Shown here piece after piece: positions 52,153-61,860 of a DNA stretch of 64,000 nucleotides. The translations under genes and the position numbers were made by a program. The notes below the pieces were generated by a model that was given only the letters and a program-made list of their open reading frames with translations, made no database searches and was not told where the DNA came from. Source of the DNA: Maridesulfovibrio sp. (GTDB lineage: Bacteria; Desulfobacterota; Desulfovibrionia; Desulfovibrionales; Desulfovibrionaceae); assembly GCF_963666665.1 (NCBI RefSeq), contig NZ_OY762999.1, forward strand, positions 3,043,501 through 3,107,500, in the 5' to 3' direction. How positions within the stretch are numbered: position 1 is the first letter of the stretch; every line of letters starts with the position of its first letter.

Positions 52153-52896
52153 ATGTCTGAAAATACTAAAATTAAAGATCTAAGCGGAGTATTCTCACGC
52201 CAGAGAATCGCTAAGGTCGGAACCGGAACCACCACTCGCCGCGTAGCTCAGATCGGCTACTATTTTGTTGAACAGATGGCCGAAGACCTGTTTCAGGTCC
52301 GCCCTTTGAACAACCATTTTGTTCCCACCGGAGACCCCGAAGGAATTGACCGGGATGCCCTCCTGAAAGATTATACTCCTGAACCTGAAATGTACCACAA
52401 GCAGGTTCTGCCCAATATGAAGGAATTGCAAAAAACCCTTGCCCGTGCGGATCGACACCGCCAGCAGGGCAACTCCTTCAGCGCTGAAATGGAATACACC
52501 AACGCCATCAAAGTGGATGAAATGAACGTTCGCGGTAACTTCGGGGTAGGACTCTGTCTCATGCAGAGAGGAGAAACCGAACGCGCCAATGACGTTTTTG
52601 CCCGACTGGTTTCCATGGATGCTCCCTTTGCCCCTGAGCATAAGCATATGTTCAATGATTTCGGGATCAACCTGCGTAAATCTAAAATGATTCCTCAGGC
52701 TATTGAGTATTACTCAAAAGCTATCGCACTCAGCCCGGAAGACGAGAACCTGCGCTACAACCTTGCGCGAGCCTACTTTGAAGATAAGCAATACGACAAG
52801 GTACGAGAAGAACTTGCTAAGTGTCTGGAGATTAATCCTGATTTTGCTGAAGGGAAAAAATTTGTCGCTTATCTGGACAAGAATAAGCTGGGCTGA
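52153..52896 (+). CDS. Tetratricopeptide repeat protein
   Basis: A 247-residue soluble protein with about three TPR units between residues 100 and 240 (AIEYYSKAIALSPEDENLRYNLARAYFE; VREELAKCLEINPDFAEGKK). TPRs mediate protein contacts. N-terminal 90 residues are unique. ATG 52153 follows GCGGAG. Just before cbiA but probably unrelated in function. Confidence 0.85.
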   Translation: MSENTKIKDLSGVFSRQRIAKVGTGTTTRRVAQIGYYFVEQMAEDLFQVRPLNNHFVPTGDPEGIDRDALLKDYTPEPEMYHKQVLPNMKELQKTLARADRHRQQGNSFSAEMEYTNAIKVDEMNVRGNFGVGLCLMQRGETERANDVFARLVSMDAPFAPEHKHMFNDFGINLRKSKMIPQAIEYYSKAIALSPEDENLRYNLARAYFEDKQYDKVREELAKCLEINPDFAEGKKFVAYLDKNKLG

Positions 52897-52923
52897 TCAG
52901 AAAAAAAACATTATACAGTTTCA

Positions 52924-54300
52924 ATGAACTCCATCAAAGGCTTCATTGTAGCAGGAACACACAGCGGTTGCGGTAAGACCTCGGTAACACTGGGTCTTAT
53001 GGCTGCTTTCGCCCGTCGCGGTATCAAAGTACAGCCCTTCAAAACCGGGCCGGACTTCATTGATCCCGGGCACCATACCCGTGCCTCGGGCCGGACCTGC
53101 CACAACCTTGACGGCTGGATGCTTTCCGGCAAGACCCTGCGCGACATTTTCGCCCGCTATACGCAGGATGCGGACGCCTGCATTGTTGAAGGTGTCATGG
53201 GCCTTTACGACGGCTATTCAGCTCTGGACGAAACCGGGTCTACAGCCCATCTCTCCAAAGAACTGAACCTGCCGGTGATCCTTGTTGTGGACGCCGGTTC
53301 CATGGCCCGTTCCGCGGCTGCGCTGGTGCAGGGATTCTGCAACTTCGACCCTGAGACTCCTGTGGCCGGAGTGATATTCAATCGTGTGGGCAGCAGCAAT
53401 CATGCCCAAATCCTGAGTGAAGCCATTTCCTTAATAGATGTTCCGCTTATCGGCTGCCTGCCCCGCCGGGCAGAAATATCTACCCCTTCTCGCCATCTTG
53501 GGCTTGTAACCCCGGACCACATTGAAGACCTAGAATTCAAATACAATGCACTTGCCGACTGGGTGGAGGAGAACCTCGACCTTGAGCAGATTATAGAAGC
53601 CCTGCCCGACATTCCCGTTCCCCCACTTTTTGATGAAGTGCCCATGATCCCTCACACAAGGATCGGCATTGCACAGGATAGCGCCTTTTCATTTTACTAC
53701 GAGGAGAATCTGCGTTTACTGCGTGAGGCCGGAGCGGAACTGGTTCCCTTTTCTCCCATAGAAGATAAAGCTCTGCCCGAAGACATTTCAGGAATATATT
53801 TCGGTGGCGGCTATCCTGAGCTGGCGGCCTTTGACCTTGCCCAGAACACTAAATTACGTCGGAGCATTGCTGAGTTTTCCGCAGCCGGACATCCAGTTTA
53901 CGCTGAATGCGGTGGATTCATGTACCTTATGGAATCCATCTGCAACGACGACCGGGTCTTCCCCATGTGCGGAATATTCCCCTTCCGCAGTGCAATGCAA
54001 TCCCGTTTCCAATCCCTTGGATACCGCAAAGTGGAACTCAATCAGGATACAATCCTCGGTCCGGCTGGAACAAAGGTAAGGGGACACGAGTTTCACTACT
54101 CAGCTTTGGAAGAGATGCCGGAAAATACTCCAAAGGCCTATCAGGTAACCTGCAAGAAAAACATTGCCACCCATGAAGGATTCATTGCTAACGGCAAAAC
54201 ACTTGGCAGTTACATCCACCTTCATTTTGCCAGCAATCCGCAGGTAGCGGCAAACTTTGTTGAAGCCTGCGCTGCCTCTTCCAGCGCGGAAGATATTTAA
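52924..54300 (+). CDS. cbiA: Cobyrinate a,c-diamide synthase
   Basis: A 458-residue ATP- and glutamine-dependent amidase that adds amides to the a and c side chains of cobyrinate. N-terminal P-loop GTHSGCGKTSV (about 12-22) with the DTB synthetase-like fold; C-terminal glutamine amidotransferase with nucleophile in YAECGGFMYL (about Cys329). Full length for the family. Anaerobic cobalamin pathway. Confidence 0.94.
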   Translation: MNSIKGFIVAGTHSGCGKTSVTLGLMAAFARRGIKVQPFKTGPDFIDPGHHTRASGRTCHNLDGWMLSGKTLRDIFARYTQDADACIVEGVMGLYDGYSALDETGSTAHLSKELNLPVILVVDAGSMARSAAALVQGFCNFDPETPVAGVIFNRVGSSNHAQILSEAISLIDVPLIGCLPRRAEISTPSRHLGLVTPDHIEDLEFKYNALADWVEENLDLEQIIEALPDIPVPPLFDEVPMIPHTRIGIAQDSAFSFYYEENLRLLREAGAELVPFSPIEDKALPEDISGIYFGGGYPELAAFDLAQNTKLRRSIAEFSAAGHPVYAECGGFMYLMESICNDDRVFPMCGIFPFRSAMQSRFQSLGYRKVELNQDTILGPAGTKVRGHEFHYSALEEMPENTPKAYQVTCKKNIATHEGFIANGKTLGSYIHLHFASNPQVAANFVEACAASSSAEDI

Positions 54301-54327
54301 GCAACCCGCATTTACTCTAGAACGGGT

Positions 54328-55503
54328 ATGCCGATGCAGAAATACATCATACACATAGACATGGACGCCTTTTTCGCGTCCGTGGAGCAACTGGACAATC
54401 CTGAGCTGCGCGGAAAACCCGTGGGGGTCGGCTCCCTGCATGAACGCTCTGTGCTCAGTGCGGCTTCTTACGAAGCACGCAAGTTCGGAGTCCGCTCGGC
54501 AATGCCTGTGCGTCAGGCTTTAAAACTCTGCCCGCAGTTGCAGGTAGTCTCAGGCAGCAGGCACCGCTACAAAGAGATCTCACACAAGGTTATGGAAGAA
54601 CTCTCCAACTACTCCCCGGTTGTGGAGCAGGCCTCCATTGATGAAGCGTACATCGACATAACCGGAACCGAAAAACTCTTCGGCACGCCGCTCCAAATTG
54701 CCCAATCCATCAAAGCCGATATTCGCAAAGCCACCGGGCTGACCGCGTCGGTCGGTGTTGCCCCAGTAAAATTTCTGGCAAAAATCGCTTCCGACCTTAA
54801 TAAACCGGATGGCATTTCCATCATCACCGCAGAACATGTACAGGATTTCCTGAAGACCCTTCCTGTGGAAAAAATCCCCGGAGTTGGCAAAAAAGCCCTG
54901 CCCCGCCTGCGTTCTTACGGCATCACATACGCCGCAGACCTGCGCCGCTATCCCCAGGAATTCTGGAAAGAGAGGTTCGGGGAACGGGGACTGGTTCTCT
55001 ATGAAAAAGGTGCGGGCATTGACCCCACTCCGGTTACTGAAGGAGGAACAATGAAATCCTCCAGCGCAGAAAACACGTTCGGCGAGGATGTTTCCGACGT
55101 CCACACCCTGAAAACCCTGCTGCTTAAGCAATCCGAACGCATAGCCGCAGACATCAGGAAACACGGGGTCAAAGGAAGGACCGTAACCCTGAAGATCAAA
55201 TTTCCCGATTTTCGCCAGATCACCCGCAGCCGTACTTTGGACTCCCGGACGTCCCATGCGGGTACAATATTCAAAACAGCCTGCTCGTTGCTTGATGCGG
55301 AACTGACCATCGGCCCGATTCGCTTGATCGGAGTAGGCATTTCTAACTTCGAAGAACGCAACCGGCAGCTTTCCCTGCTTGATGATCCGGAAAAGCCGAA
55401 AGAGAACAAAAAGCTCGAACAGCTGGACAAGGCAGTAGATCAGGTCCGCCTCAAATTCGGCAAAGATATACTGACCCGGGGGAGGTTGCTTGAAGATGAC
55501 TAA
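54328..55503 (+). CDS. dinB: DNA polymerase IV
   Basis: A 391-residue Y-family translesion polymerase. Catalytic motifs HIDMDAFFASVE (Asp at about 10) and SIDEAYIDIT (Asp-Glu near 105), SVGVAPVKFLAKIASD, and the helix-hairpin-helix IPGVGKKALP. The C-terminal little-finger domain is present; a clamp-binding motif may be QLSLLDD. Sits between cbiA and cbiD, overlapping cbiD by 8 bases, so it is transcribed with cobalamin genes. Confidence 0.95.
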   Translation: MPMQKYIIHIDMDAFFASVEQLDNPELRGKPVGVGSLHERSVLSAASYEARKFGVRSAMPVRQALKLCPQLQVVSGSRHRYKEISHKVMEELSNYSPVVEQASIDEAYIDITGTEKLFGTPLQIAQSIKADIRKATGLTASVGVAPVKFLAKIASDLNKPDGISIITAEHVQDFLKTLPVEKIPGVGKKALPRLRSYGITYAADLRRYPQEFWKERFGERGLVLYEKGAGIDPTPVTEGGTMKSSSAENTFGEDVSDVHTLKTLLLKQSERIAADIRKHGVKGRTVTLKIKFPDFRQITRSRTLDSRTSHAGTIFKTACSLLDAELTIGPIRLIGVGISNFEERNRQLSLLDDPEKPKENKKLEQLDKAVDQVRLKFGKDILTRGRLLEDD

Positions 55504-56611
55504 GCAGAAACTTAAGGAAGGATACACCACCGGATCATCCGCCACAGCAGCAGCAATGGCAGCTATCCGGGTGTTATTTAAGGGAAGTACCCCCAAAGAA
55601 ATAGAGATTCCTCTTCCGGTCAAAGGCACTTTGAATGTTCCTGTGAACCGGGTACTCAAAGATGGAGACCAAGTGCGCGGAATTGTCATCAAGGATGGTG
55701 GGGACGATCCTGATGCCACCCACGGGCATGAAATCCACGCACTTGTAAAGAGAGAAAAGGCTGATTCATTGCGGATTGAAGTTGACGGCGGCAAAGGTGT
55801 CGGCAGGGTAACCCTGCCGGGACTGCCCGTACCCGTAGGCGAAGCGGCCATCAATCCCGTACCCCGTAAGCAGATTATTGCCGGAGCACTGAAAGAACTC
55901 GGAAAGATCGCGCCGGATTTTAACGGACTGCTCAAAATCAGAATTGAAGTTCCGCAGGGCGAGGAAATCGCCAAGAAAACCATGAACTCTCGACTGGGAA
56001 TTCTGGGTGGAATATCCATACTGGGAACCCAAGGAATTGTCCGTCCATACAGCCATGCCTCATGGAAAGCCTCAATCGCTCAATCCCTGAATGTTGCCCG
56101 TGCTGCGGGACTGGATGAAATAGTATTCACCACCGGACGGCGCAGTGAACAACTTTACCTTGCCCAATTTTCTGAAACCCCGCCAATAAGCATGGTACAG
56201 GCAGCTGATTTTTTTAAATTTTCAATGCAACAGGCTAGATTAAAAGGCATGCGCACAGTGCGCTGGTCCATTTTCATCGGCAAGTTGGTCAAGCACGCCA
56301 TGGGTTTTCCCTACACCCACGCCAAGGATTGGGCCATCGACTTTAACCTGCTCGCGGAGTGGTGCGCCGAACTGGGCATGGTTGAAGAACTGACAAAAAA
56401 AATCCGGGCCGCGATAACGGCCCGGCATATATATGATATGGTCCCCAAAGATTCACGCACGGCTTTCATCCGCATGCTGGTCCGAAAAGCACACGGAAAC
56501 GCCCGCGCTTTCAGCGGGAACTCGGAGGTAGCTGTGGAGTACTTCCTCTTTGATTTTGACGGACAAATGGTCTACGACCCCGACCATCAGAAAAAATCTT
56601 CTTCATCGTGA
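55496..56611 (+). CDS. cbiD: Cobalt-precorrin-5B C1-methyltransferase
   Basis: A 371-residue CbiD: GYTTGSSATAAAMAAI at the N-terminus, DGGDDPDATHG (about 60-70), and a long helical C-terminal half. It methylates C1 during anaerobic corrin ring contraction. ATG 55496 is used; it overlaps the dinB stop. Its 3' end overlaps the convergent small membrane gene by 25 bases. Confidence 0.93.
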   Translation: MTKQKLKEGYTTGSSATAAAMAAIRVLFKGSTPKEIEIPLPVKGTLNVPVNRVLKDGDQVRGIVIKDGGDDPDATHGHEIHALVKREKADSLRIEVDGGKGVGRVTLPGLPVPVGEAAINPVPRKQIIAGALKELGKIAPDFNGLLKIRIEVPQGEEIAKKTMNSRLGILGGISILGTQGIVRPYSHASWKASIAQSLNVARAAGLDEIVFTTGRRSEQLYLAQFSETPPISMVQAADFFKFSMQQARLKGMRTVRWSIFIGKLVKHAMGFPYTHAKDWAIDFNLLAEWCAELGMVEELTKKIRAAITARHIYDMVPKDSRTAFIRMLVRKAHGNARAFSGNSEVAVEYFLFDFDGQMVYDPDHQKKSSSS

Positions 56612-56859
56612 TCTCCTGTAGAGTAGAGTACGTAAATACCTACAGCACCGGACAATAAGGCCACGACATAAAAGGGAATACAACGATTTTCAGTTCCGGC
56701 GGTGTAATTATTTACCTCGTACTCGATATGCATGTTGCCCATAATGTCATTTACATCGGACATTGTTTTTCCGGCCAGCATAGGAGCAGTCAGGGAGAAT
56801 CCGTAGAAAGCAGTAATAATTGAACCGACAAGAAGAGCTATGGCAATTAACTTTTTCAT
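56587..56859 (-). CDS. Small membrane protein, DUF3185-like
   Basis: A 90-residue protein with two hydrophobic helices (6-29 and about 62-82) and an acidic tail DHDEEDFF. It resembles DUF3185-type proteins by layout only. GGAGGTGA precedes the ATG. Convergent with cbiD, overlapping its last 25 bases. Confidence 0.65.
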   Translation of the reverse strand: MKKLIAIALLVGSIITAFYGFSLTAPMLAGKTMSDVNDIMGNMHIEYEVNNYTAGTENRCIPFYVVALLSGAVGIYVLYSTGDHDEEDFF

Positions 56860-56989
56860 ACCTCATCACCTCCGCAAAAAGTATGGAAGAGGTCAATTCC
56901 ACAATAACAGATTCTCTTTTTTTTGGTAACTAATATTGAAATAAATTTTAATTCACAAATCTTCCTTTAATATCCAGACAATACATTGT

Positions 56990-58225
56990 ATGAAACATAG
57001 CATGAAACATCCCTTGCAGATAATCGGCCTGCATCCAGGCACCCTGAAGCCTACAACAGAAGCTGCGGCAACCATTTCCAAAGCTGATGTGCTCAGCGGC
57101 GGAAAACGGTTGCTGGAATCTTTTCCGGAATTCAAGGGTCCAAAAATTCCCTTTGCTTCCCCTGTAAAAGAATATGCTGAAACCCTTAGAAAAATGCTGC
57201 AAGAGAGTAAGAAGGTAGTATTGCTGGCCGACGGAGATCCGTTGCTATTCGGCATTGCATCTTCCCTAATCCCACTGCTGGGCAAGGAAAATGTTGTTGT
57301 CACCCCTGCGGTTTCAGCCATTCAAGTCAGTTCTGCGCGGCTGGCTCGCAGCTGGAAAGACTTTGAAATTATTTCCCTGCATGGCCGTAATGATTACTCG
57401 CCGCTCTTCGGAGCCATGCAACGCAACAGGGATTGCGCCGTTTACACAGACTCGATTAACACTCCGCAAACCATTGCCCGACGGCTGGTTGAAAAAGGTG
57501 TGAATAATTATTCCATGGCCGTATTGTCCCGGCTGGAAACACCGGACGAACAGGTGACTCAAGGCGAACCGGAATCCTTCCTCGATTTCACATGCCCGGA
57601 TCTGAACATCGTCATCCTCACTGCGAAAGACAAAGAACTCAGCACCCCGCTCTTCGGACGGGATGATGATTCATTCACACGGGAAAAGGGGCTAATCACC
57701 AAACTTCCCGTCCGTTCCGCAGGTATAGCCCTGCTGGGACTGAGAGATAAACAGACCGTCTGGGACCTCGGCGCAGGCTGCGGCTCGGTTGCCATTGAAG
57801 CATCCTTCATCGGCTCAGGCTCCCGTTTTTACGCCGTAGAAAAAAAGGCTGAACGGATTGCAATGATCAAGGAAAATATCCGAAATTTCCGGGCCTGGAC
57901 TGTTGATCCTATATGCGGAGACATGCCGCAGGCATTAGCAGAGCTTCCCGATCCGGACCGGATCTTCATGGGCGGCGGCATCGGACGCGGAGACTCGGTT
58001 ATCCGCGAAGCGGCAGAACGCCTTAAACCGGGCGGCAGGCTGGTGGTCCACGCCATACTCATGGGCAGCATCCAGCGCACCCGTGATCTTTTTGAAGAAC
58101 TGGGCTGGGACTGGCATTCCATGCAGATTCAGGCCTCAACATCAGACAAACTCGCCGGGGATATCCGCTACAAAGCACACAACCCGGTAACCATACTCTG
58201 GGCCGATAAGCCCGAAGGACAATAA
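56990..58225 (+). CDS. cbiET: Precorrin-6Y C5,15-methyltransferase (CbiE-CbiT fusion)
   Basis: A 411-residue bifunctional enzyme. N-terminal CbiE-like tetrapyrrole methylase (LADGDPLLFGIASSL; ISLHGRNDYSPLFGAM) and C-terminal CbiT-like class I methyltransferase with VWDLGAGCGSVAIEAS. Together they methylate C5 and C15 and remove the C12 acetate carboxyl. Starts at 56990 or 57002; no clear ribosome site. Stop overlaps no gene, and cbiF begins at the next base. Confidence 0.92.
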   Translation: MKHSMKHPLQIIGLHPGTLKPTTEAAATISKADVLSGGKRLLESFPEFKGPKIPFASPVKEYAETLRKMLQESKKVVLLADGDPLLFGIASSLIPLLGKENVVVTPAVSAIQVSSARLARSWKDFEIISLHGRNDYSPLFGAMQRNRDCAVYTDSINTPQTIARRLVEKGVNNYSMAVLSRLETPDEQVTQGEPESFLDFTCPDLNIVILTAKDKELSTPLFGRDDDSFTREKGLITKLPVRSAGIALLGLRDKQTVWDLGAGCGSVAIEASFIGSGSRFYAVEKKAERIAMIKENIRNFRAWTVDPICGDMPQALAELPDPDRIFMGGGIGRGDSVIREAAERLKPGGRLVVHAILMGSIQRTRDLFEELGWDWHSMQIQASTSDKLAGDIRYKAHNPVTILWADKPEGQ

Positions 58226-58987
58226 ATGGGTAAAGTATATTTCATCGGCGCCGGACCGGGAGACCCGGAACTTATCACCGTAAAGGGACAACGCATTATC
58301 CGCGAAGCCGGAATGGTACTCTATGCCGGGTCGCTGGTTCCTGAGGCCGTAATTGCCGAGGCACGAGAAGATGCACGTATTGAAAACTCAGCTTCCATGT
58401 CTTTGGAAGAAACTGACAGGCTCATGCATGAATATGCCTCCAAAGGTGAAATAGTGGCCCGCGTACACACCGGTGACCCCGCTCTTTACGGAGCGGTGCA
58501 GGAGCAGGCCCGTCTACTGCAAGAAGCAGGTATCGAATATGAAGTCATTCCCGGAGTAACTTCAGCCTGTGCGGCCGCAGCAGCCTCCAGCGCATCGTTC
58601 ACAGTTCCCGGTGGAACCCAGACCCTGATCCTGACCCGCATGGCCGGCCGAACCCCTGTGCCGGAATCTGAATCCCTGCAAAAACTGGCCGAGCACAACT
58701 CTGCCATGGCCATCTACCTTTCAGCAGGCAATCCCATGGGCATTCAGGAACAGCTTCTTGCCGGGGGCATGGAGCCTTCCACTCCGGCAATCCTAGGCTA
58801 CCGCATCGGCTGGCCTGAAGAAAAATCCGTTCCGACCACGCTTGAAAAACTGGCAGAAACAGCAGAACAGAACAACTTCACCCGGCAGACCATTTTCCTG
58901 ATCCTGCCCGGAAAGGACAGTGACAGCGAATCCCTGCTCTACGATTCCGGATTCAGTCACATGTTCCGCAATGAGAACAATTCATAG
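58226..58987 (+). CDS. cbiF: Cobalt-precorrin-4 C11-methyltransferase
   Basis: A 253-residue tetrapyrrole methylase: FIGAGPGDPELITVKG, VRVHTGDPALYGAVQEQ (about 83-98), and VIPGVTSACAAAA. It methylates C11 before ring contraction. Directly follows cbiET without a gap. Confidence 0.94.
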   Translation: MGKVYFIGAGPGDPELITVKGQRIIREAGMVLYAGSLVPEAVIAEAREDARIENSASMSLEETDRLMHEYASKGEIVARVHTGDPALYGAVQEQARLLQEAGIEYEVIPGVTSACAAAAASSASFTVPGGTQTLILTRMAGRTPVPESESLQKLAEHNSAMAIYLSAGNPMGIQEQLLAGGMEPSTPAILGYRIGWPEEKSVPTTLEKLAETAEQNNFTRQTIFLILPGKDSDSESLLYDSGFSHMFRNENNS

Positions 58988-58999
58988 CAAGAAAAAATA

Positions 59000-59058
59000 G
59001 CACTCCTGCACCGTTAATGGTAATATATTTCTTTCTGAGATAACCACTGCAGGAGTGC
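59000..59058 (+). promoter_or_regulatory. Inverted repeat burying the next ribosome site
   Basis: GCACTCCTGCA (59000-59010) is the exact complement of TGCAGGAGTGC (59048-59058). The second arm contains AGGAG, the ribosome site of the diguanylate cyclase gene, 8 bases before its ATG. Folded RNA would hide that site. Could also act as a weak terminator for cbiF. Confidence 0.6.
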
Positions 59059-59063
59059 CCTTA

Positions 59064-60731
59064 ATGCCCATACACTTCTTTCCTAAAACAATCAGCAGCC
59101 GAATCAGAATGTATTCGGTTCTCATGGTCGGAGCACCTTTGCTTTTCATGACCATCATGCTGATATTCTTCATCAAGACAACCATTATCAAATCAACAAA
59201 ACAAGAACTGGAAGAACAGGTAACTTCTCACAAAATAGTTATTGAAGAATGGTTCAAGGAACGAAGTTCTGATGTAAAATTTCTAGCTGAAAGCGAAAAC
59301 CTGCGTAGCGGTAAACTCAATCAGATCAAGCCGCTACTGAATCTTTACGATAATACACATGATGATATCAGCGAAGTTATCTGGGTAGGCCCTGACGGAA
59401 CAACCAGAAGCCACGAATCTATTCATTCTCCTACAACGATCGGCATCCGTGACCATGAATATTTCACCAAATGTCAGGCTGACCCAACGCTTGTACCCAA
59501 AATTATAATTGGAGAATCATTAGACAATCCCATCATTTTGTTCTCACACCCCGTTACGTTGCAAAACGGTTCTTTCGGCGGAGTAGTCTTCCTTGCTGCG
59601 CAGCTGACAGCCATTAACAAACTGATGAAAAACCTCTGGTTCGGTGCCACCGGCGAAACATACATAATCAACCGAGAAGGATACATGCTCACCGAGTCCC
59701 GTTTCCTTGATCAGCTCAAGGCCGCAGGACGGGTTGAAAACACCGCCATCATGGTAATCAGGACCAACACCCAAAGCCTTGAATCCGCTCTGGTGGGAAC
59801 ACAACCGGAAGGTGTTTATCTCGACTACAGGGGTGCGGAAGTTCTCGGAGCAAGTCAATGGATCAAAGCCGGACATTGGCTCATCGTTTCGGAAATTGAC
59901 TACAGCGAAGTAATGGAACCCATATACTCATTCCTGTGGACGGCTATCGGCGGAGCATTCCTGACGCTGCTGATCATAACTCCGTTTTCCGTTAAACTGG
60001 TCCGCTCCATAAGCATTCCCCTCAAACGGCTAAGCTCGGTCGCCCGACAAATGACCAAAGGGAACTTTGATTGTGAATGTGCCGGAACAGGAGTGCTTCA
60101 CCCGCCAGAAGAAGTAACCCAGCTGATGGATGGCTTCTGTGTCATGCAGGAAAAAGTCGAAAGCACGGTACAGGAACTGCAAAAATCAGCGGTAACCGAC
60201 CAGCTGACCGGGCTGCCCAACCGCCGCTACCTGATGAAAGAAGGAACAAGACTTGTGGACATTGCCATTCGCGCCGGCCAGCCTTGCTCGCTTATGATTA
60301 TGGACATTGACCATTTCAAAGTTATCAACGACACTTACGGACACACTGTAGGTGATATAGTCCTGCAACAGATGAGCAGTGCTTTTCAGGAAATTGTGCG
60401 TTCATCCGACATTATTGCCCGTTACGGCGGGGAGGAATTTGTGGTTGTGGCACCGGGCTCCGACATTGATTCCGGCAGCACCCTCGCAGAAAGATTGCGA
60501 CAAGGCATTGAGGCCCGCACTTTCAATAACGAAGCGCAGCCTCTGGCCTGTACAATTTCCATTGGCGTGTCCCATTACGCCACACACATCAAATTCGGGG
60601 TGGACGCGTACGAAGACATGCTCGCACGTGCCGACAATGCCCTATACAAGGCCAAAGATACCGGCCGCAACAGAATATGCGTAGCCGAACCGCACAATAA
60701 ACTTACAGACTCCTCCAAAGGAGAAAATTAG
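59064..60731 (+). CDS. Membrane diguanylate cyclase with Cache sensor
   Basis: A 555-residue protein: transmembrane helix near residues 17-40, a dCache-type periplasmic domain (about 45-290), second helix (about 295-315), HAMP-like linker, and a GGDEF domain from about 385. The active site reads GGEEF, and RSSD five residues before it is the inhibitory I-site (RxxD). It makes cyclic di-GMP in response to an external ligand. ATG 59064 has AGGAG 8 bases upstream. Confidence 0.94.
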   Translation: MPIHFFPKTISSRIRMYSVLMVGAPLLFMTIMLIFFIKTTIIKSTKQELEEQVTSHKIVIEEWFKERSSDVKFLAESENLRSGKLNQIKPLLNLYDNTHDDISEVIWVGPDGTTRSHESIHSPTTIGIRDHEYFTKCQADPTLVPKIIIGESLDNPIILFSHPVTLQNGSFGGVVFLAAQLTAINKLMKNLWFGATGETYIINREGYMLTESRFLDQLKAAGRVENTAIMVIRTNTQSLESALVGTQPEGVYLDYRGAEVLGASQWIKAGHWLIVSEIDYSEVMEPIYSFLWTAIGGAFLTLLIITPFSVKLVRSISIPLKRLSSVARQMTKGNFDCECAGTGVLHPPEEVTQLMDGFCVMQEKVESTVQELQKSAVTDQLTGLPNRRYLMKEGTRLVDIAIRAGQPCSLMIMDIDHFKVINDTYGHTVGDIVLQQMSSAFQEIVRSSDIIARYGGEEFVVVAPGSDIDSGSTLAERLRQGIEARTFNNEAQPLACTISIGVSHYATHIKFGVDAYEDMLARADNALYKAKDTGRNRICVAEPHNKLTDSSKGEN

Positions 60732-61126
60732 TGGAAACTTTGCAGATCAGAACAAACAGCCGTGAAGAAATGATCGACATAACCGAGTCCGTGCGCAGGA
60801 TGGTCAAAGACAACGGCTGGCAGTCCGGCGCACTGCTGCTCTACTGCCCGCACACCACCGGAGCCATTACAGTCAATGAAGGCGCCGACCCGGATGTGGT
60901 CCGCGACATAACCGTAAACATGCGCAAGCTGGTCCCCTACCGAGGAGACTACCAACACATGGAAGGCAACTCCGATGCCCACATCAAAACCAGCATGTTC
61001 GGTCCGGATCAGATGCTGATCATCGAAGACGGGGACGTCATGCTCGGCACATGGCAGCGTATATTTTTCTGTGAATTTGACGGGCCACGGAGCAGGAAGC
61101 TCTGGGCGCAGTTTATGTTCAGCTAA
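60731..61126 (+). CDS. YjbQ/UPF0047 family protein
   Basis: A 131-residue small enzyme of the YjbQ family, reported to have secondary thiamine-phosphate synthase activity. Typical motifs: CPHTTGAITVNEGADPDV (about 39-56), NSDAHIKTSMFG (about 83-94) and the TWQRIFFCEFDGPR end. GTG start, one base overlap with the cyclase stop. Ends overlapping the convergent membrane gene by 4 bases. Confidence 0.92.
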   Translation: METLQIRTNSREEMIDITESVRRMVKDNGWQSGALLLYCPHTTGAITVNEGADPDVVRDITVNMRKLVPYRGDYQHMEGNSDAHIKTSMFGPDQMLIIEDGDVMLGTWQRIFFCEFDGPRSRKLWAQFMFS

Positions 61127-61824
61127 CTCAACGCCCGCCCTTTTAAACTGGCAAAAGCCAGAATCACACCCAGCACCCCGCCAAGCAGGGCTGCGAAGAT
61201 GATGCGCGCATCAGGAGGGAGCATGAAAGTAAAGGTGTGGGCCGGAATCCAGAAGATGGGTACTGTCTTTTTGAGTACAAAGCCCCACATGTTGTTCCAA
61301 TCGATTGCAGCGAAACGATCCGCAACATCCACCGGAAGAATCAGAGAGCGTATTTTCCCCTGATGGACCTGAATATGGTCGTCGTAAATCTTGTGCAGGA
61401 TCATGAGCACCGGGGCGAATACGGTGTTGAGCATTACACTGGTCGTAAAGGCTATCAGCAGTCGGGCAAAGAAGCCGTCTTCTGCACTGATGTTCAATCC
61501 CAGTGAAGTCAGCACTGCAGGGGAACCGACAGCAAATACCGTAAAGCTGGCCTTTAAAAACAATCCTATAAAACCCCACATGACCGCTTTGGCGATGAGC
61601 CCAAATCCGGGGCGCCAATAGCGTCCATCCACAATACGCAGAGCCACACATTCCCCGAAAGTGGCAAGGACAGCGAATTTTAAGAAGCTCAAAATATAGC
61701 CGTGCTCTTTGGTGTAGAGCTTAAAAGTCTCGATGGGATGCGGCTGGCAGGTGATCCAGAACAGTAGAATTGCGACAACCGAAAAGACCGCAAGGTCCGA
61801 TTTTTTCAAGGAAAATTTATTCAT
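61123..61824 (-). CDS. Integral membrane protein
   Basis: A 233-residue protein with about five hydrophobic segments, the first at residues 11-30. Start at 61824 gives MNKFSLKKSDLAVF; two upstream in-frame ATGs lack ribosome sites. No transport or catalytic motif recognised. Confidence 0.7.
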   Translation of the reverse strand: MNKFSLKKSDLAVFSVVAILLFWITCQPHPIETFKLYTKEHGYILSFLKFAVLATFGECVALRIVDGRYWRPGFGLIAKAVMWGFIGLFLKASFTVFAVGSPAVLTSLGLNISAEDGFFARLLIAFTTSVMLNTVFAPVLMILHKIYDDHIQVHQGKIRSLILPVDVADRFAAIDWNNMWGFVLKKTVPIFWIPAHTFTFMLPPDARIIFAALLGGVLGVILAFASLKGRALS

Positions 61825-61860
61825 GGCTGGTGTTATCGCTCCAAACATGATTCTTAGCAA

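Noticed and set aside
54580..56019. 479-codon open frame antisense to dinB and cbiD
   Set aside because: Both sense genes have full catalytic motifs; the antisense protein has no recognisable domain or start signal.
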